DNA from: Cladorhizidae sp. MBARI D1340-BT2
Lineage: Eukaryota > Porifera > Demospongiae > Poecilosclerida > Cladorhizidae
Reading direction: 5' to 3'
Length of the DNA: 64,000 nucleotides
Assembly: GCA_028752905.1 (NCBI GenBank)
Contig: JAQNBH010000003.1
Coordinates: 2,192,262 to 2,256,261, forward strand
The notes under the pieces are model-generated. The model was not told the DNA's origin. It was given only the letters and a program-made list of their open reading frames with translations, and did not search any database. The position numbers and the translations under genes are program-made. Below, one piece after another: positions 47,999 through 58,327 of the stretch (the first letter of the stretch is position 1; every line of letters starts with the position of its first letter).

Positions 47999-50900
47999 GA
48001 CAGTGAAGTATGGAAGATGAGAGAAGAACGTGGAAAGGAGAAAAAGGATGGAGGAGGATAGGAGGGCGAATAGAGAACAAGGAGGGAGGGAGAGAGAGGT
48101 GATGTGGAGAGACGGAGTGTGAAAGGTGGAGGGAGAGTGTGTTGGATCATATCGCATGACTTCGAGCTGTTCACAATGTGTCCCAAGGCCTTCTCATTGC
48201 TTTGGATCATATCGTATTCACAATAATTATGTGCCGAGTTGCATCATTTTGCTTTGAACTATTGAAAAGCTTTAACTTTTAAAAAATTACCAACTCCACT
48301 CATGAAATTTCAATTCCTTTGTGACTTGTGGAATACATCCCCATACTAGGAAAGTTCCTCGCTATCTCCATCAACCTTTCCTCTTTCATCTCTTCCTTGA
48401 GCAGAAACTTCCCTGCCCCAGGAAACAAATAGAGCACACCACCGCATGTCCACCGAAGCATCTCGACTGGAGCTAGAACAGAAACTGAGTCCATTCAAGC
48501 GATGCAACACGTAGTTCCACATGTTTACAGCATCGCAAAAATGTCACCTCGCCAGTGCCAGCGACATATTGTAAACCAGAGGGTAATGAATATGCATGAG
48601 TTCAACTAGAGCCAAGTGTGACCAAGTAGAGATAGCTAATAATTAAATAATTATACGGACCACTGAATGTGGTAATGATAGGCCTTGAGTGAGAGGGTAA
48701 TGAATATGCATGAGTTCACTCGAGTGTACTGACCAAGCAGAGATCACGGACCACTGAATGTGGTTGCTATTTGGTAATTCTCGGAGTGCTTACCACCACC
48801 TGGCTACCTCATACATGACCACCAACTTTCATCAGTTATATTTCCCATGCATCAAACACAGTGTGACTTGGGCTCCTACAAGGTGAATGAAATTACACAC
48901 AAGGCACATGTGGCTAACACGTGTCCATGTAGATAGCACGTGCCCATGTAGATAGCACGTGCCCATGTAGATAGCACGTGCCCATGTAGATAGCACGTGC
49001 CCATGTAGATAGCATGTGCCCATGTAGCCAGTGTTCATGTAACTGGCTACATGGACACTGGCTACATGACACGTGTTGGCTATGTGGACACCAACGTAGA
49101 GCTGGAGCTACCTGGTTACCTAGGATACAGTGCCTCAAGTGGGTGCAGGACTGGAGCTACCTGCTTGCCTGAGATACAGTGCCTCAAGTGGGGTGCATGT
49201 CTGGAGCTATCTGCTTGCCTGAGATACAGTGCCTCAAGTGGGTGCAGGGCTGGAGCTATCTGCTTGCTTGAGATACAGTGCTTCAAGTGGGTGCAGGGCT
49301 GGAGCTACCTGCTTGCCTGAGATACAGTGCCTCAAGTGGGGTGCAGGGCTGGAGCTATCTGCTTGCCTGAGATACATGTACAGTGCTTCAAGTGGGTGCA
49401 GGGCTGGAGCCATCTGCTTGCCTGAGATACAGTGCTTCAAGTGGGTGCAGGGCTGGAGCTACCTGCTTGCCTGAGATACAGTGCCTCAAGTGGGTGCAGG
49501 GCTGGAACTATCTGCTTGCCTGAGATACAGTGCCTCAAGTGGGTGCAGGGCTGGAGCTATCTGCTTGCCTGAGATACAGTGCTTCAAGTGGGTGCAGTGC
49601 TGGAGCTACCTGTTTGCCTGAGATACAGTGCTTCAAGTGGGTGCAGGGTTGGAGCTACCTGCTTGCCTGAGATACAGTGCTTCAAGTGGGTGCAGGGCTG
49701 GACCTATCTGCTTGCCTGAGATACAGTGCTTGAAGTGGGTGCAGGGCTGGAGCTATCTGCTTGCTTGAGATACAGTGCTTCAAGTGGGTGCAGGGCTGGA
49801 GCTACCTGCTTGCCTGAGATACAGTGCTTCAAGTGGGTGCAGGGCTGGAGCTACCTGCTTGCCTGAGATACAGTGCCTCAAGTGGGTGCAGGGCTGGAGC
49901 TATCTGCTTGCCTGAGATACAGTGCCTCAAGTGGGTGCAGGGCTGGAGCTATCTGCTTGCCTGAGATACAGTGCTTCAAGTGGGTGCAGGGCTGGAGCTA
50001 CCTGCTTGCCTGAGATACAGTGCCTCAAGTGGGTGCAGGGTTGGAGCTATCTGCTTGCCTGAGATACAGTGCCTCAAGTGGGTGCAGGGCTGGAGCTACC
50101 TGCTTGCCTGAGATACAGTGCCTCAAGTGGGGTGCAGGGCTGGAGCTATCTGCTTGCCTGAGATACAGTGCTTCAATTGGGGTGCAGGGCTGGAGCTATC
50201 TGCTTGCCTGAGATACAGTGCCTCAAGTGGGTGCAGGGCTGGAGCTACCTGCTTGCCTGAGATACAGTGCCTCAAGTGGGTGCAGGGCTGGAGCTACCTG
50301 CTTGCCTGAGATACAGTGCCTCAAGTGGGTGCAGGGCTGGAGCTATCTGCTTGCCTGAGATACAGTGCTTCAAGTGGGTGCAGGGCTGGACCTATCTGCT
50401 TGCCTGAGATACAGTGCTTCAAGTGGGTGCAGGGCTGGAGCCATCTGCTTGCCTGAGATACAGTGCTTCAAGTGGGTGCAGGGCTGGAGCTACCTGCTTG
50501 CCTGAGATACAGTGCCTCAAGTGGGTGCAGGGCTGGAGCTATCTGCTTGCCTGAGATACAGTGCCTCAAGTGGGTGCAGGGCTGGAGCTATCTGCTTGCC
50601 TGAGATACAGTGCTTCAAGTGGGTGCAGGGCTGGAGCTACCTGTTTGCCTGAGATACAGTGGGTGCAGGCTGGAGCTATCTGCTTGCCTGAGATACAGTG
50701 CTTCAAGTGGGTGCAGGGCTGGAGCTACCTGTTTGCCTGAGATACAGTGGGTGCAGGGTTGGAGCTACCTGCTTGCCTGAGATACAGTGCTTCAAGTGGG
50801 TGCAGGGCTGGAGCTACAGTACCTGCTTGTCTGAGATACAGTGCTTCAAGTGAGTGCAGGGCTGGAGCTACCTGCTTGCCTGAGATACAGTAATTCAAGT

Positions 50901-52113
50901 GGGTGCAGGGCTGGACCTATCTGCTTGCCTGAGATACAGTGCTTCAAGTGGGTGCAGGGCTGGAGCTATCTGCTTGCCTGAGATACAGTGCCTCAAGTGG
51001 GTGTAGAGCTAGAGCTACCTGCTTGCCCGAGATACAGTGCCTCAAGTAGGTGCAGGGCTGCTTGCCTGAGATACAGTGCTTCAAGTGGGTGCAGGGCTGG
51101 AGCTACCTGCTTGCCTGAGATACAGTGCCTCCAGTGGGGTGCAGGCTGGAGCTATCTGCTTGCCTGAGATACAGTGCTTCAAGTGGGTGCAGGGCTGGAG
51201 CTATCTGCTTGCCTGAGATACAGTGCTTCAAGTGGGATACAGGGCTGGAGCTACCTCTCAAGGCTATTCATTTGAAACCACACCTATCAACATCTATCTG
51301 ACTTTTTGCTGTGCTCTCCGCTGTAGCCATCGGACACGTTATCGATCATGTGCACCTCATGTGACTTTCTTTGGTCACATTTTAGATCATTTATATTGTA
51401 ATTTTGTGTGTAATTTCATTCGCCTGGCAAGGGTCAAAGCATATTATTGGTTGGTCTAGTTTTAAACTGATAAAAAGATGTGCCAACTATTTTCGTGCAA
51501 TTATTTGTGTAGGACTTCTGTCTGGTTCCCAAGAGCACTACTCTCCAGAACAACACACCCAGTATAGGTAAGTAAGCTTATCCACCCTTTACCACATGCA
51601 CTCGCATCTCTAGGACGTTGCTCTCCATTCTGCAAACACTTTTCATGGTGCCATGAATGCTGTGTGTGCATGGCTTATGTGTACACATGAGAGGAAGCAT
51701 GTAAATATGTTTTTGTCCTTTTTCGAGCTAGTTCTTTGCAAACATCATGTGAAGGATCCTTTACCAAACTTTCAGATACCTCCGATAGTCAATTTGACCA
51801 CCCAAGCTACCCGCTGATTGCAAACATCAGTGAAGATCAGACTCAAGTGGCCACTGACCCTGATGCTGAATCCATGGTGGAGCAAATCACCTACCTCACG
51901 TCTTGGCCTGCCTCATCTTTCCCCTCTCAACAGAACAACCCTGTGGAGGTCGTCACTGTGCCAACCACCTCCACGAGCATGGTGGGTGGAGTGGAAGGAG
52001 GGGATTATGCATCTCACAAGTTGCATCATGGCGCAGGGAGAGGAGGAGGAGCGATAGCCGAGGGAAATTATCACATGATGTTTCAAGACTATTCAACTGG
52101 CAATCAACACTGA
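40405..52113 (+). CDS. Host gene, acidic/Gln-Thr-rich protein (unknown), seven exons
   Basis: Exons: 40405-40575 (MDPIQYQEILQYSQR; donor CAG|GTACGT), 40689-40715 (LQQAVTDSQ), 43657-43806 (acceptor CCCCTAG; MVDDGLELGATDESL, acidic DSDGEDDDDGG, NLTPEQQ|GTAAGG), 45065-45116 (KLEFMAAVNLVPPAVLE), 47839-47906 (IHRRQKRCRAEYGNWWD; donor ACG|GTAAGT), 51513-51567 or 51571 (DFCLVPKSTTLQNNTP), and the last exon ending at 52113 (...DYSTGNQH). All phases agree, giving 293 aa (51567 with 51755) or 302 aa (51571 with 51732). The basic-aromatic exon 5 and acidic exon 3 suggest a nuclear regulator, but I recognise no family. Introns 2-5 are long (1.3-3.6 kb) and largely minisatellites; introns 1 and 6 are short. 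It is divergent from the minus-strand gene at 39169-40347. Confidence 0.65.
41168..41466. mobile_element. Small hAT-like element (MITE) in intron 2, copy 1
   Basis: Inverted ends cagggtttcatacagg (41168) and cctgtatgaaaccctg (ending 41466) are perfect over 16 bp. Next to the left end are a G run and a C run of about 20. The middle (41235-41402) has a coding-like plus-strand frame, QEKKKMMEKKKLSKPPTLQD then MKTEMELSGAYKEIFPEIFQ, ending in a stop. It could be a captured exon piece. I did not include it in the gene model because no good donor follows. An 8-bp target duplication is not clear. Confidence 0.7.
41678..41867. mobile_element. Small hAT-like element (MITE) in intron 2, copy 2
   Basis: Ends cagggtttcatta (41678) and taaatgaaaccctg (ending 41867) match the outer 11 bp of the neighbouring element at 41168. 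Inside are G runs (41791-41806 and 41821-41828) and a C-rich stretch, so the two belong to one family. Confidence 0.7.
42245..42660. repeat. (ATT)(ATC) microsatellite in intron 2
   Basis: About 415 bp of att/atc triplets in patterned blocks ending in GTT repeats. The poly-Ile, poly-Ser/Leu and poly-Met/Asn frames here are artefacts of the repeat. Confidence 0.95.
42692..42843. repeat. Foldback element, arms about 30 bp
   Basis: attacaataaccttctcaat/aatcaacttg (42692-42721) pairs with caagttgattattgagaagg/ttattgtaat (about 42811-42841). An inner pair (gacgtttagact / agtcgaaacgtc) extends it. A related foldback is at 58210-58325. Confidence 0.8.
42940..43595. repeat. Minisatellite of about 68 bp in intron 2
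   Basis: About ten variable copies with ggtgttggtccagtgtgtgt, ccccatagagctcttgtcaa and cctacttcaacctacctcaa. It ends 60 bp before exon 3. Confidence 0.88.
44085..44985. repeat. 37-bp minisatellite in intron 3
   Basis: About 24 highly uniform copies of acaagtgtgccttgaatcc / ttcaccaagatagctccc. Confidence 0.93.
45170..45660 (+). repeat. 16-bp polypyrimidine repeat in intron 4
   Basis: About 30 copies of ccttccttctctccct. The plus strand is pure pyrimidine for nearly 500 bases. The long Ser/Pro/Leu and Arg/Glu/Gly frames here come from the repeat. Confidence 0.95.
45890..47675 (+). repeat. 34-bp pyrimidine-rich satellite in intron 4
   Basis: About 52 copies of tcacctcctctcactgtgct / gttcttactttctc. 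Since 34 is not a multiple of 3 and the unit has no stop in any frame, three overlapping frames of 655-899 codons stay open. These are artefacts; the region is intronic between exons ending at 45116 and starting at 47839. Confidence 0.95.
47949..48000. repeat. (TG)n-(G)n tract
   Basis: Ten TG repeats followed by about 30 G, 45 bp into intron 5. Confidence 0.9.
48290..48545. repeat. Duplicated segment shared with about 63690-63960
   Basis: Shared words in the same order include tactaggaaagttcctc / tacactagtaaagctcctc, ttcatctcttccttg, agcacacca, catgtc-accgaagcat and attcaagcgatgc. The minus-strand frame at 48494-48300 is not preserved in the other copy. Confidence 0.65.
48900..49075. repeat. 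20-bp repeat and inverted repeat
   Basis: Five to six copies of tagatagcacgtgcccatg (each with a cacgtg palindrome), then an inverted pair around ccagtgttcatgtaactggc / tacatggacactggctacat. Confidence 0.85.
49110..51255. repeat. 49-bp satellite in intron 5
   Basis: About 43 copies of agatacagtgcttcaagtgg / gtgcagggctggagctacct / gcttgcctg, with a few deletions (for example near 50660, 50745 and 51055). The variants gcttcaag/gcctcaag and ctacct/ctatct alternate. Confidence 0.94.
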
Positions 52114-52515
52114 ACTTTAGCTCTAGTGGCTCCTTCTGTTGGTCAAGATAAAGAATCTAATATTTGTAGTATTTTATTTCTAATTCACTGATGACTCAAC
52201 TATTGCAGCTTTAGGATTGATATTCTCAACATTCCAATTTTCTGGTCTTTTATACATATGGCAATGCACTGTCTATTCAAACATGCCACAAGCATCTAAC
52301 TTGATACTCTGTGTGAGACAGTAGACTTACATGTAGGCAAGTTGTGTAACAGTTTTGATATAGCATATGCCTGGGAGAGAAGATGCACAACATCATGTGT
52401 TTCACTCTCCATGGACCAAAGAGATACAGGTATCATCTCATTATGATTCTCATGCGTGTATATATGCATGTGTGTAGTCTAAGTTAAAGAATATTTTAGA
52501 TGACGTAAAATAAAT
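52114..52515. other. 3' flank of the plus-strand gene
   Basis: Probable 3' untranslated region. A run of overlapping aataaa words (about 52507-52522) just before the 28-bp satellite could be a polyadenylation signal; nothing closer to the stop codon is convincing. Confidence 0.4.
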
Positions 52516-52524
52516 AAATAAATC

Positions 52525-53548
52525 TTCTCGTATAACGGGTGTCTCCTAGAATAACGCGTGTAATTAAAGTCTCCTAGAATAACGCGTGTAATTAAAGTCT
52601 CCTAGAATAATGGGTGGCATTAAAGTCTCCTAGAATAACGCGTGTAATTAAAGTCTCCTAGAATAATGTGGGTATAATTTTAAAGTCTCCTAGAATAACG
52701 TGTGTAATTAAAGTTTCCTAGAATAACCGTGTAATTAAAGTCTCCTAGAATAACCGTGGAATTAAAGTCTCCTAGAATAACGCGTGTAATTAAAGTCTCC
52801 TAGAATAATGCGTGTAATTAAAGTCTCCTAGAATAACGTGTGTAATTAAAGTCACTTAATTAAAGTCACCTAGAATAAGGTAGGTAATTAAAGTCTCCTA
52901 GAATAACGCATGTAATCAAAGTCTCCTAGAATAACGCGTGTAATTAAGTCTCCTAGAATAACGCGTGTAATGAAAGTCTCCTAGAATAATGCATGTTAAC
53001 GCATGTAATTAAAGTCTCCTAGAATAACGCATGTAATTAAAGTCTCCTAGAATAACCCGTGTAATTAAAGTCTCCTAGAATAACGCATGTAATTAAAGTC
53101 TCCTAGAATAATGCGAGTCTCCTAGAATAATGCGTGTAATTAAAGTCTCCTAGAATAATGCGTGTAATTAAAGTCTCCTAGAAAAACGTGTGTAATTAAA
53201 GTCTCCTAGAATAACGCGTGTAATTAAAGTCTCCTAGAATAATGCGTGTAATTAAAGTCTCCTAGAATAACGCATGTAATTAAAGTCTCCTAGAATAATG
53301 TGTGTAATTAAAGTCTCATAGAATAACGTGGATAATTAAAGTCTCCTAGAATAACGCATGGCATTAAAGTCTCATAGAATAATGCGTGTAATTAAAGTCT
53401 CCTAGAATAACGCATGGCATTAAAGTCTCATAGAATAATGCGTGTAATTAAAGTCTCCTAGAATAATGGGTGGCATTAGAATAACGCGTATAATTAAAGT
53501 CTCCTAGAATAACGCATGGCATTAAAGTTTCATAGAATAATGGTGTTG
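52525..53548 (+). repeat. 28-bp satellite array
   Basis: About 36 copies of taaagtctcctagaataacg / cgtgtaat with common variants such as ataatgggtggcat. The reverse complement of the last variant builds the arrays at 55185 and 57325. Confidence 0.94.
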
Positions 53549-55030
53549 CAATATCTGGTGACCTCCCCCTTTAACATGAACCCTGCTGTATCCTAGTTCT
53601 CGGTGAGCCCTGGTCACTAAGTATATACTAGGATATAGAGACTGGGAGAGTCACTTTATCCTTGTATACAGTGACCTAACGCGGGATAGAGTGACCTCCT
53701 TCTCGTCAATGATCGGCTGAGGAGGCAGTTCATTTTAGCATAGATTCAGTGAGGGGAATAAAGCATCTGTTATTGGAATTGTTAGCCAGATATCTATCTG
53801 AGGATGGAGTGAAGTTGTGTAAGGAAACAGTGACCACTCTACTTGACTGTAACTGCCTCGCTATCCTGATCTTCCAGAGGATGCAGTTCATTTTAGATAC
53901 TATGATTTCAGTGAGGCAGAGAGCTGAGGATTGCATTTTAGAATAGCAAAGGAAAAATATTTGTCTTGCTTAGTTGGACTATCTGAGAACGCAGAGTGCA
54001 TTTGAATGTGAGAACAGTCACCCCCTCCTACCTCTGAATGGAGTACCCTGCCCTAGTTTGTTGTGACCTGTCTAAGCTGGTGTTACAGTGCATTTCAGGT
54101 GCAATGCATGACAGGTTTTGCAGTATCTGGTGACCCCCCCTAAACCCTGGGGGGGGAGGGGGGGGGGGCACTGTATCCTAGTTCTCAGTGACCCCCATTC
54201 ACTCTACAGTGAGCTATCTCGGGATGGAGTGACACCTCTTTTGCTATTCGATGGTCATGGAGGCAGTTAATTTTAGCACTAGAACTGTGTTCTATCTGAG
54301 GATGGAGTGCAGATTGTGTCACCTCTGTACTTGACTGTGACTGCCTTGCTCTCCATGATCGTCCAACGATGCAGTTCATTTTAGATACTGATTTCAGTGA
54401 GGCAGACAGCTGAGGGTTCCAATTTAGAATAGCTAGGGGGAAATATTCGTTTACTTAATTGTGACCTATCTGAGAATGGAGTGGATTTGAGTGAGAGAAA
54501 ACAGTGACCCCTTCTTCCTCTGGATGGAGAACCCTCCCCCAGTTTGTTTAAGCTGTTTAAGTTGTATTTCAGGTGCGACCAATGAAAGGTGTTGCAGTAC
54601 ATTTCCCTTTAAAATGAACCTGAGGGTCACTGTATAGTGACCTACTATGGGATGGAATGACCCCTGTCTTGCTATTCTGAGGAGGCAGTTCATTTGAGTG
54701 TAAATAGACTAAATTTCAGTGAGGCAGACATCATTTTAGTGCAGCTAGACCAGTAATATTTGTCTTACTAAGTCTGAGGATGGAGTACATTTGAATGAGA
54801 AAAAATATCCCCCTGTGCCAGTTACCTACCGCTGGATGGAGTGACCTCTCCCCAGTTTGTTGTGACCTACGTATCCAAGCAGTGACTGGAAATTCATTCT
54901 TTGAAAGGAAAAGGACCCACTTCGCCAAAAACAAGCATTATTGGCATGAAGTGCAAGGATAGCTAGGTAGAATGGTACTGGAATTGTGCATTGATCTAAT
55001 GCCATTCCAAAGTTGTACACAGTTTTGCTT
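53549..55030. repeat. Diverged higher-order repeat, three units of about 450-560 bp
   Basis: Units begin near 53550, 54112 and 54590, each opening with gttgca-tatctggtgacc or a variant. Each then carries ctatctgaggatggagtg, aggcagttcattttag, tttcagtgaggcagac and gtttgttgtgacct words. No gene is seen; the open frames are short and not conserved between units. Confidence 0.7.
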
Positions 55031-55184
55031 CACAACACCCTCAAATTTAGCTCTCTCTATATATTTTCTAAGGGACCTAAAGCTTTTTTTTTTTTAAGTG
55101 CCAACCTACAAGGCCTCATAACTTCTGAACGATATCCCCTAAGCCAGTGATTTTATGCTCAAAAGATAGCTCTCTCTTAGAACT
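55030..55184. repeat. Repeat related to the 21119-22611 insertion
   Basis: The words ggcctcataacttctgaac, cccctaagccagtgatttta and tgctcaaaagatagctctct match 21160-21235. Confidence 0.75.
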
Positions 55185-55412
55185 TTAATGCCACCCATTA
55201 TTCTGGGAGATTTTAATATCATGCGTTATTCTAGGAGACTTTAATGCCACCCATTATTCTAGGAGACTTTTAATGTCACCCATTATTCTAGGAGACTTTA
55301 ATACCTCCCATTATTCTAGGTGACTTTAATGCCACCCATTATTCTAAGAGACTTCAATGCTATGCGTTATTCTAGGAGACTTTAATGCCACACATTTTTC
55401 TAGGAGACTTTA
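55185..55412 (-). repeat. 28-bp satellite, inverted array
   Basis: About eight copies of ttctaggagactttaatgcc / acccatta, the reverse complement of the unit at 52525-53548. Confidence 0.92.
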
Positions 55413-57240
55413 ATCCAGTGGACTGGAAGAGGAGTTTATTAGTACCTCTCCACAAGGATGGCGATGAGGACGAAGTAGGGAATTGTAGAGGAATTTCATT
55501 GCGTTGTAGTGTGGTGAAGGTGTTTGCGAGAGTGTTGACGAGGAGATTGGGAGTGTTTGCTGGATTTTGACGGAAGCACACAAGGAGGATTTAGGAGCCG
55601 GAGGAGATGTTCAGACCAGTTGTGGTGTTAAGAGGAGTTTGTCAAGTGAGGAAGAGTGAGAAGAAAGCTTCATATCTGGTTTTCCTGGACATAAGTAAGG
55701 CATATGACAGTGTGTGGAGGGAGGGACTGTGGCAGAAGTTGAGGCAGTATGGAGTAGAGGAGAAACATGTGTGGACATGTGTAGGATTGTATAATGGGGT
55801 GGAGATGACAGTAATATTGAACGGAAGGAGGTCAAGGTGGTTCGCTGTGGAGAATGGTCTTAGGCAGGGATGCCCTTTGTCTCCACTTCTTTTCAATATT
55901 TATTTGATGGGAATGGCAGAGGAATTGGAGAGAGCTGAGGTAGGAGTCAAAGTGGAAGGCTGCTGGTATGGGGCACTTATGTATGCAGATGATGTTGTTC
56001 TTCTGGCAGACTCAGGGGTAGAACTGCAAGCTATTGGATGTGGTACAGGCGTATGTGTTAAGGTGGAAGGTGAAGTTTAATAGCAAGAAGAGCAAGGTCA
56101 TGGAGTAGGGATGAAGGGAAGCAGGAGTGCATTGGAGGATTGGTGAGGAGATATTGGAAGAGGTCAAAGAATTCAAGTACTTAAGAATATGGTTTGATAG
56201 GAAGCTAAGGGGTAATGTTCAGTTGGAGAAGATAGTAAAGAAGGAGGTGGCATGGATGAGAAGAGTGAATGGGCAGGTGGAAGTAGACAGAGGAAGAATG
56301 GTGTGGGAGCTTCTAGTGAGACCTAGTATGGAGCATGCAGCCGAAGTGTGGTGGACAGGAGGACGTAATGCTTGCAAGAAGTTTGGAGTCAGCACAGATG
56401 AGAGTGGGTAGGAGACTGTTGGGGGCAAGTAACACAGTAGCAGGAGTGGCAATACAGGGAGATATGGGGTGGAGGAAGCTAGAGGAGAGGAGGGAAGAGA
56501 TGAACGTTTTCTTTGGCAAGTGATTAGAGGTGTTGGAACAGAGCAGATTGGAAAAAATTGTTGTAAATAAACTAAGAGAGGATGGAGGAATCGGATGGTG
56601 GGAAGAATATGAGATCTTGCGGAGGAGATAAACAACGAGGTTGGATCAGTATGCAAGTGGAAGGGGAAAGTGAAGGTGAGAAATGAGAAGGACTGGGAGG
56701 AGGAAGTAAGTACGCTGAATTTTTACAAATCGGCAAAGAATGGTACAGGGGTGGAGAGATATGTGAGGTCCATGCATGGTCAGGAAGGTGTGCGGTTGCA
56801 TTTTCGACTTAGTAGTGCATCAACTGGGTTGTTGGATAAGAAGAGATTAGGGATGAGAGGTGTATAATGTGTATAGTTGAGCAGGGGAAGATGTGGAACA
56901 TTTCTTGGTGATGTACGGGGAATTTGAGAGGGATCGACTGGTACTGATGGATGAAGTGTGCAGAATTGTAGGGGCAGGACAGTGGCTGGATGAATTTAGA
57001 AGAGTGGGTTAGGATGGAAAGGTGGCATTGCTGTTGGGTAAAGATGTGGAGGGAGTAAGTGATGCAGTGATGGCGGAGGTGGGCGAGTGTGTTATGTATT
57101 GGGTAGGGAAGTGGTGGCAGACGAGAAAGGAACTGTTGCATGGTGAGCTGAGGAATGATCTTTGGTCCCCTCCCTCTCCCCTCCTTGAGCAGCAGGACAC
57201 TTATTATAGATTATTTTTTTAAGTACTGTTTATTTTTAAT
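55405..57240 (+). mobile_element. LINE (non-LTR retrotransposon) RT, 5'-truncated, frame-broken
   Basis: RT blocks appear in order: WKRSLLVPLHKDGDEDE and NCRGISLRCSVVKVF (55425-55520), SYLVFLDISKAYDSVW (motif A, about 55665-55720), GLRQGCPLSPLLFNIYL (motif B, 55855-55905), and ALMYADDVVLLADSG (motif C, 55972-56017). The post-RT region follows (FKYLRIWFDRKLRG, RMVWELLVRPSMEHAAEVWW, and RRLLGASNTVAGVAIQGDMG near 56410-56462), continuing in changing frames to about 57220 (WQTRKELLHGELRNDL). The copy starts directly in the 28-bp satellite with no ORF1 or endonuclease, and satellite units resume at 57325, so it is a 5'-truncated insertion. There are several frame shifts. Clade not assigned. Confidence 0.88.
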
Positions 57241-57324
57241 ATAGATTGTTAGTTACTAAATAGTCCCACACTGTGCTGTAATATATGTGATGACCTTAAC
57301 AGGCTCAGCAATATCAAGATTAAA

Positions 57325-57465
57325 TCATGCCACCAGTTATTCTAGGAGAATTTAATTCCACTCGTTATTCAAGAAGACTTTTATGCCACCCATTATTGTA
57401 GCAGACTTTAATGCGACACGTGAAGAAGAGATTAAACACCCGTTATTCTAGGAGATTTTCTACCC
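57325..57465 (-). repeat. 28-bp satellite, inverted, right of the LINE
   Basis: About four diverged copies (gccaccagttattctaggag, cccattattgtagcagactt), in the same orientation as 55185-55412. Confidence 0.8.
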
Positions 57466-57900
57466 ATTGGTAACCCCCAGTCCCCCGCCGGGTCACGTAT
57501 TACTAGGATTCAGTGACTCCTTTAGGATTCTGTGAAATCCCTTACCTTCCCAGGCGAACCTCCTATCCTCGTCTTAACGAAGTAGCGAGAAGGGACACCT
57601 GTCCTCTACTGTCGGTGATTAGGGCTCCACTAGCGGTGTCCACGTGCTACTTCTTCCACAGTTTGGCTTGGCCATCGCTGACTTTATACAGAGAACAAAC
57701 CATAGATTGTAGATCCTCCGAGACTGGTAACAAATCTCTCTGGAGATTTGTGATAGCTCCACCAGCTCTTGGTGTCTGTCTTTCAACTTACAGTAATTTT
57801 CTATATCAACACACTATTCCACATTGTCAAATGTGAAAGAAAAAATAGCAAGTTTCAACCAGTAACTAGGATTAATTATCTTAGTATTGCTAGCTAGGTT
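57466..57900. other. Unassigned stretch
   Basis: A 107-codon plus-strand frame (57513-57836) and a minus-strand stretch ending in a donor-like CTG|TAAG are visible, but no domain or convincing exon borders. It could be part of an old gene fragment. Confidence 0.3.
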
Positions 57901-58139
57901 GATGGTGGCATAACATCCAGGGCCAACCTGACGCCAGAGCAGCAGGTAAGGTTGAGTTTGTGTCGCTCAACCAACACTGTACATCTTTCAGTTGTTCTTG
58001 TTGATGTTGTTGCATCTCATGGCCACACTTTTGTTGTTGTTGTTGTTACTAGTATTATCAGGGTGTATTTAGTACTACCTATCAGAGAGTGCAGCGGTAT
58101 CTCCCTGTATTGGTTTGATCCATTCTTTTTGTATGGAGG
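57901..58139 (+). pseudogene. Copy of the exon 3 end and intron 3 start of the plus-strand gene
   Basis: It matches 43762-44006 over its full length with roughly half a dozen substitutions and two fewer GTT units. It includes the codons for DGGITSRANLTPEQQ, the GTAAGG donor and about 200 bp of intron. The rest of the exon and gene is absent, so it is a fragment. Confidence 0.9.
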
Positions 58140-58204
58140 TTGATTTTGATCGTATTGGACAATTGGCTGAGATTGAAAACAAGAGTAATTCCTCTCAACA
58201 AACT

Positions 58205-58327
58205 CTCAGTTGACGACAATAACTTTCTCAATAATCATTTTCTCACTTGATGTTTTGGCTAGATGAAAGCAGATCATCTAGCTGAGACATTAAGTGAGAA
58301 AATGATTATTGAGAAGAGTATCGTTTA
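58205..58327. repeat. Foldback element related to 42692-42843
   Basis: ttctcaataatcattttctc (58227) pairs with gagaaaatgattattgagaa (about 58296-58315), and an inner pair (gatgttttggctagatgaa / tcatctagctgagacatt) extends it. The arm start acaataactttctcaataat is shared with the 42.7-kb element. Confidence 0.8.

Noticed and set aside
49051..50309. Cys-rich frames (GAGLELSACLRYSASSG repeats)
   Set aside because: They are translations of the 49-bp satellite; the frame closes whenever a unit has an extra or missing base.
52525..53548. CRISPR-like regular 28-bp repeats
   Set aside because: There are no unique spacers, units are directly adjacent and the context is eukaryotic.
57513..57836. 107-codon open frame
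   Set aside because: No motif, no splice context and flanked by satellite; too weak to call.
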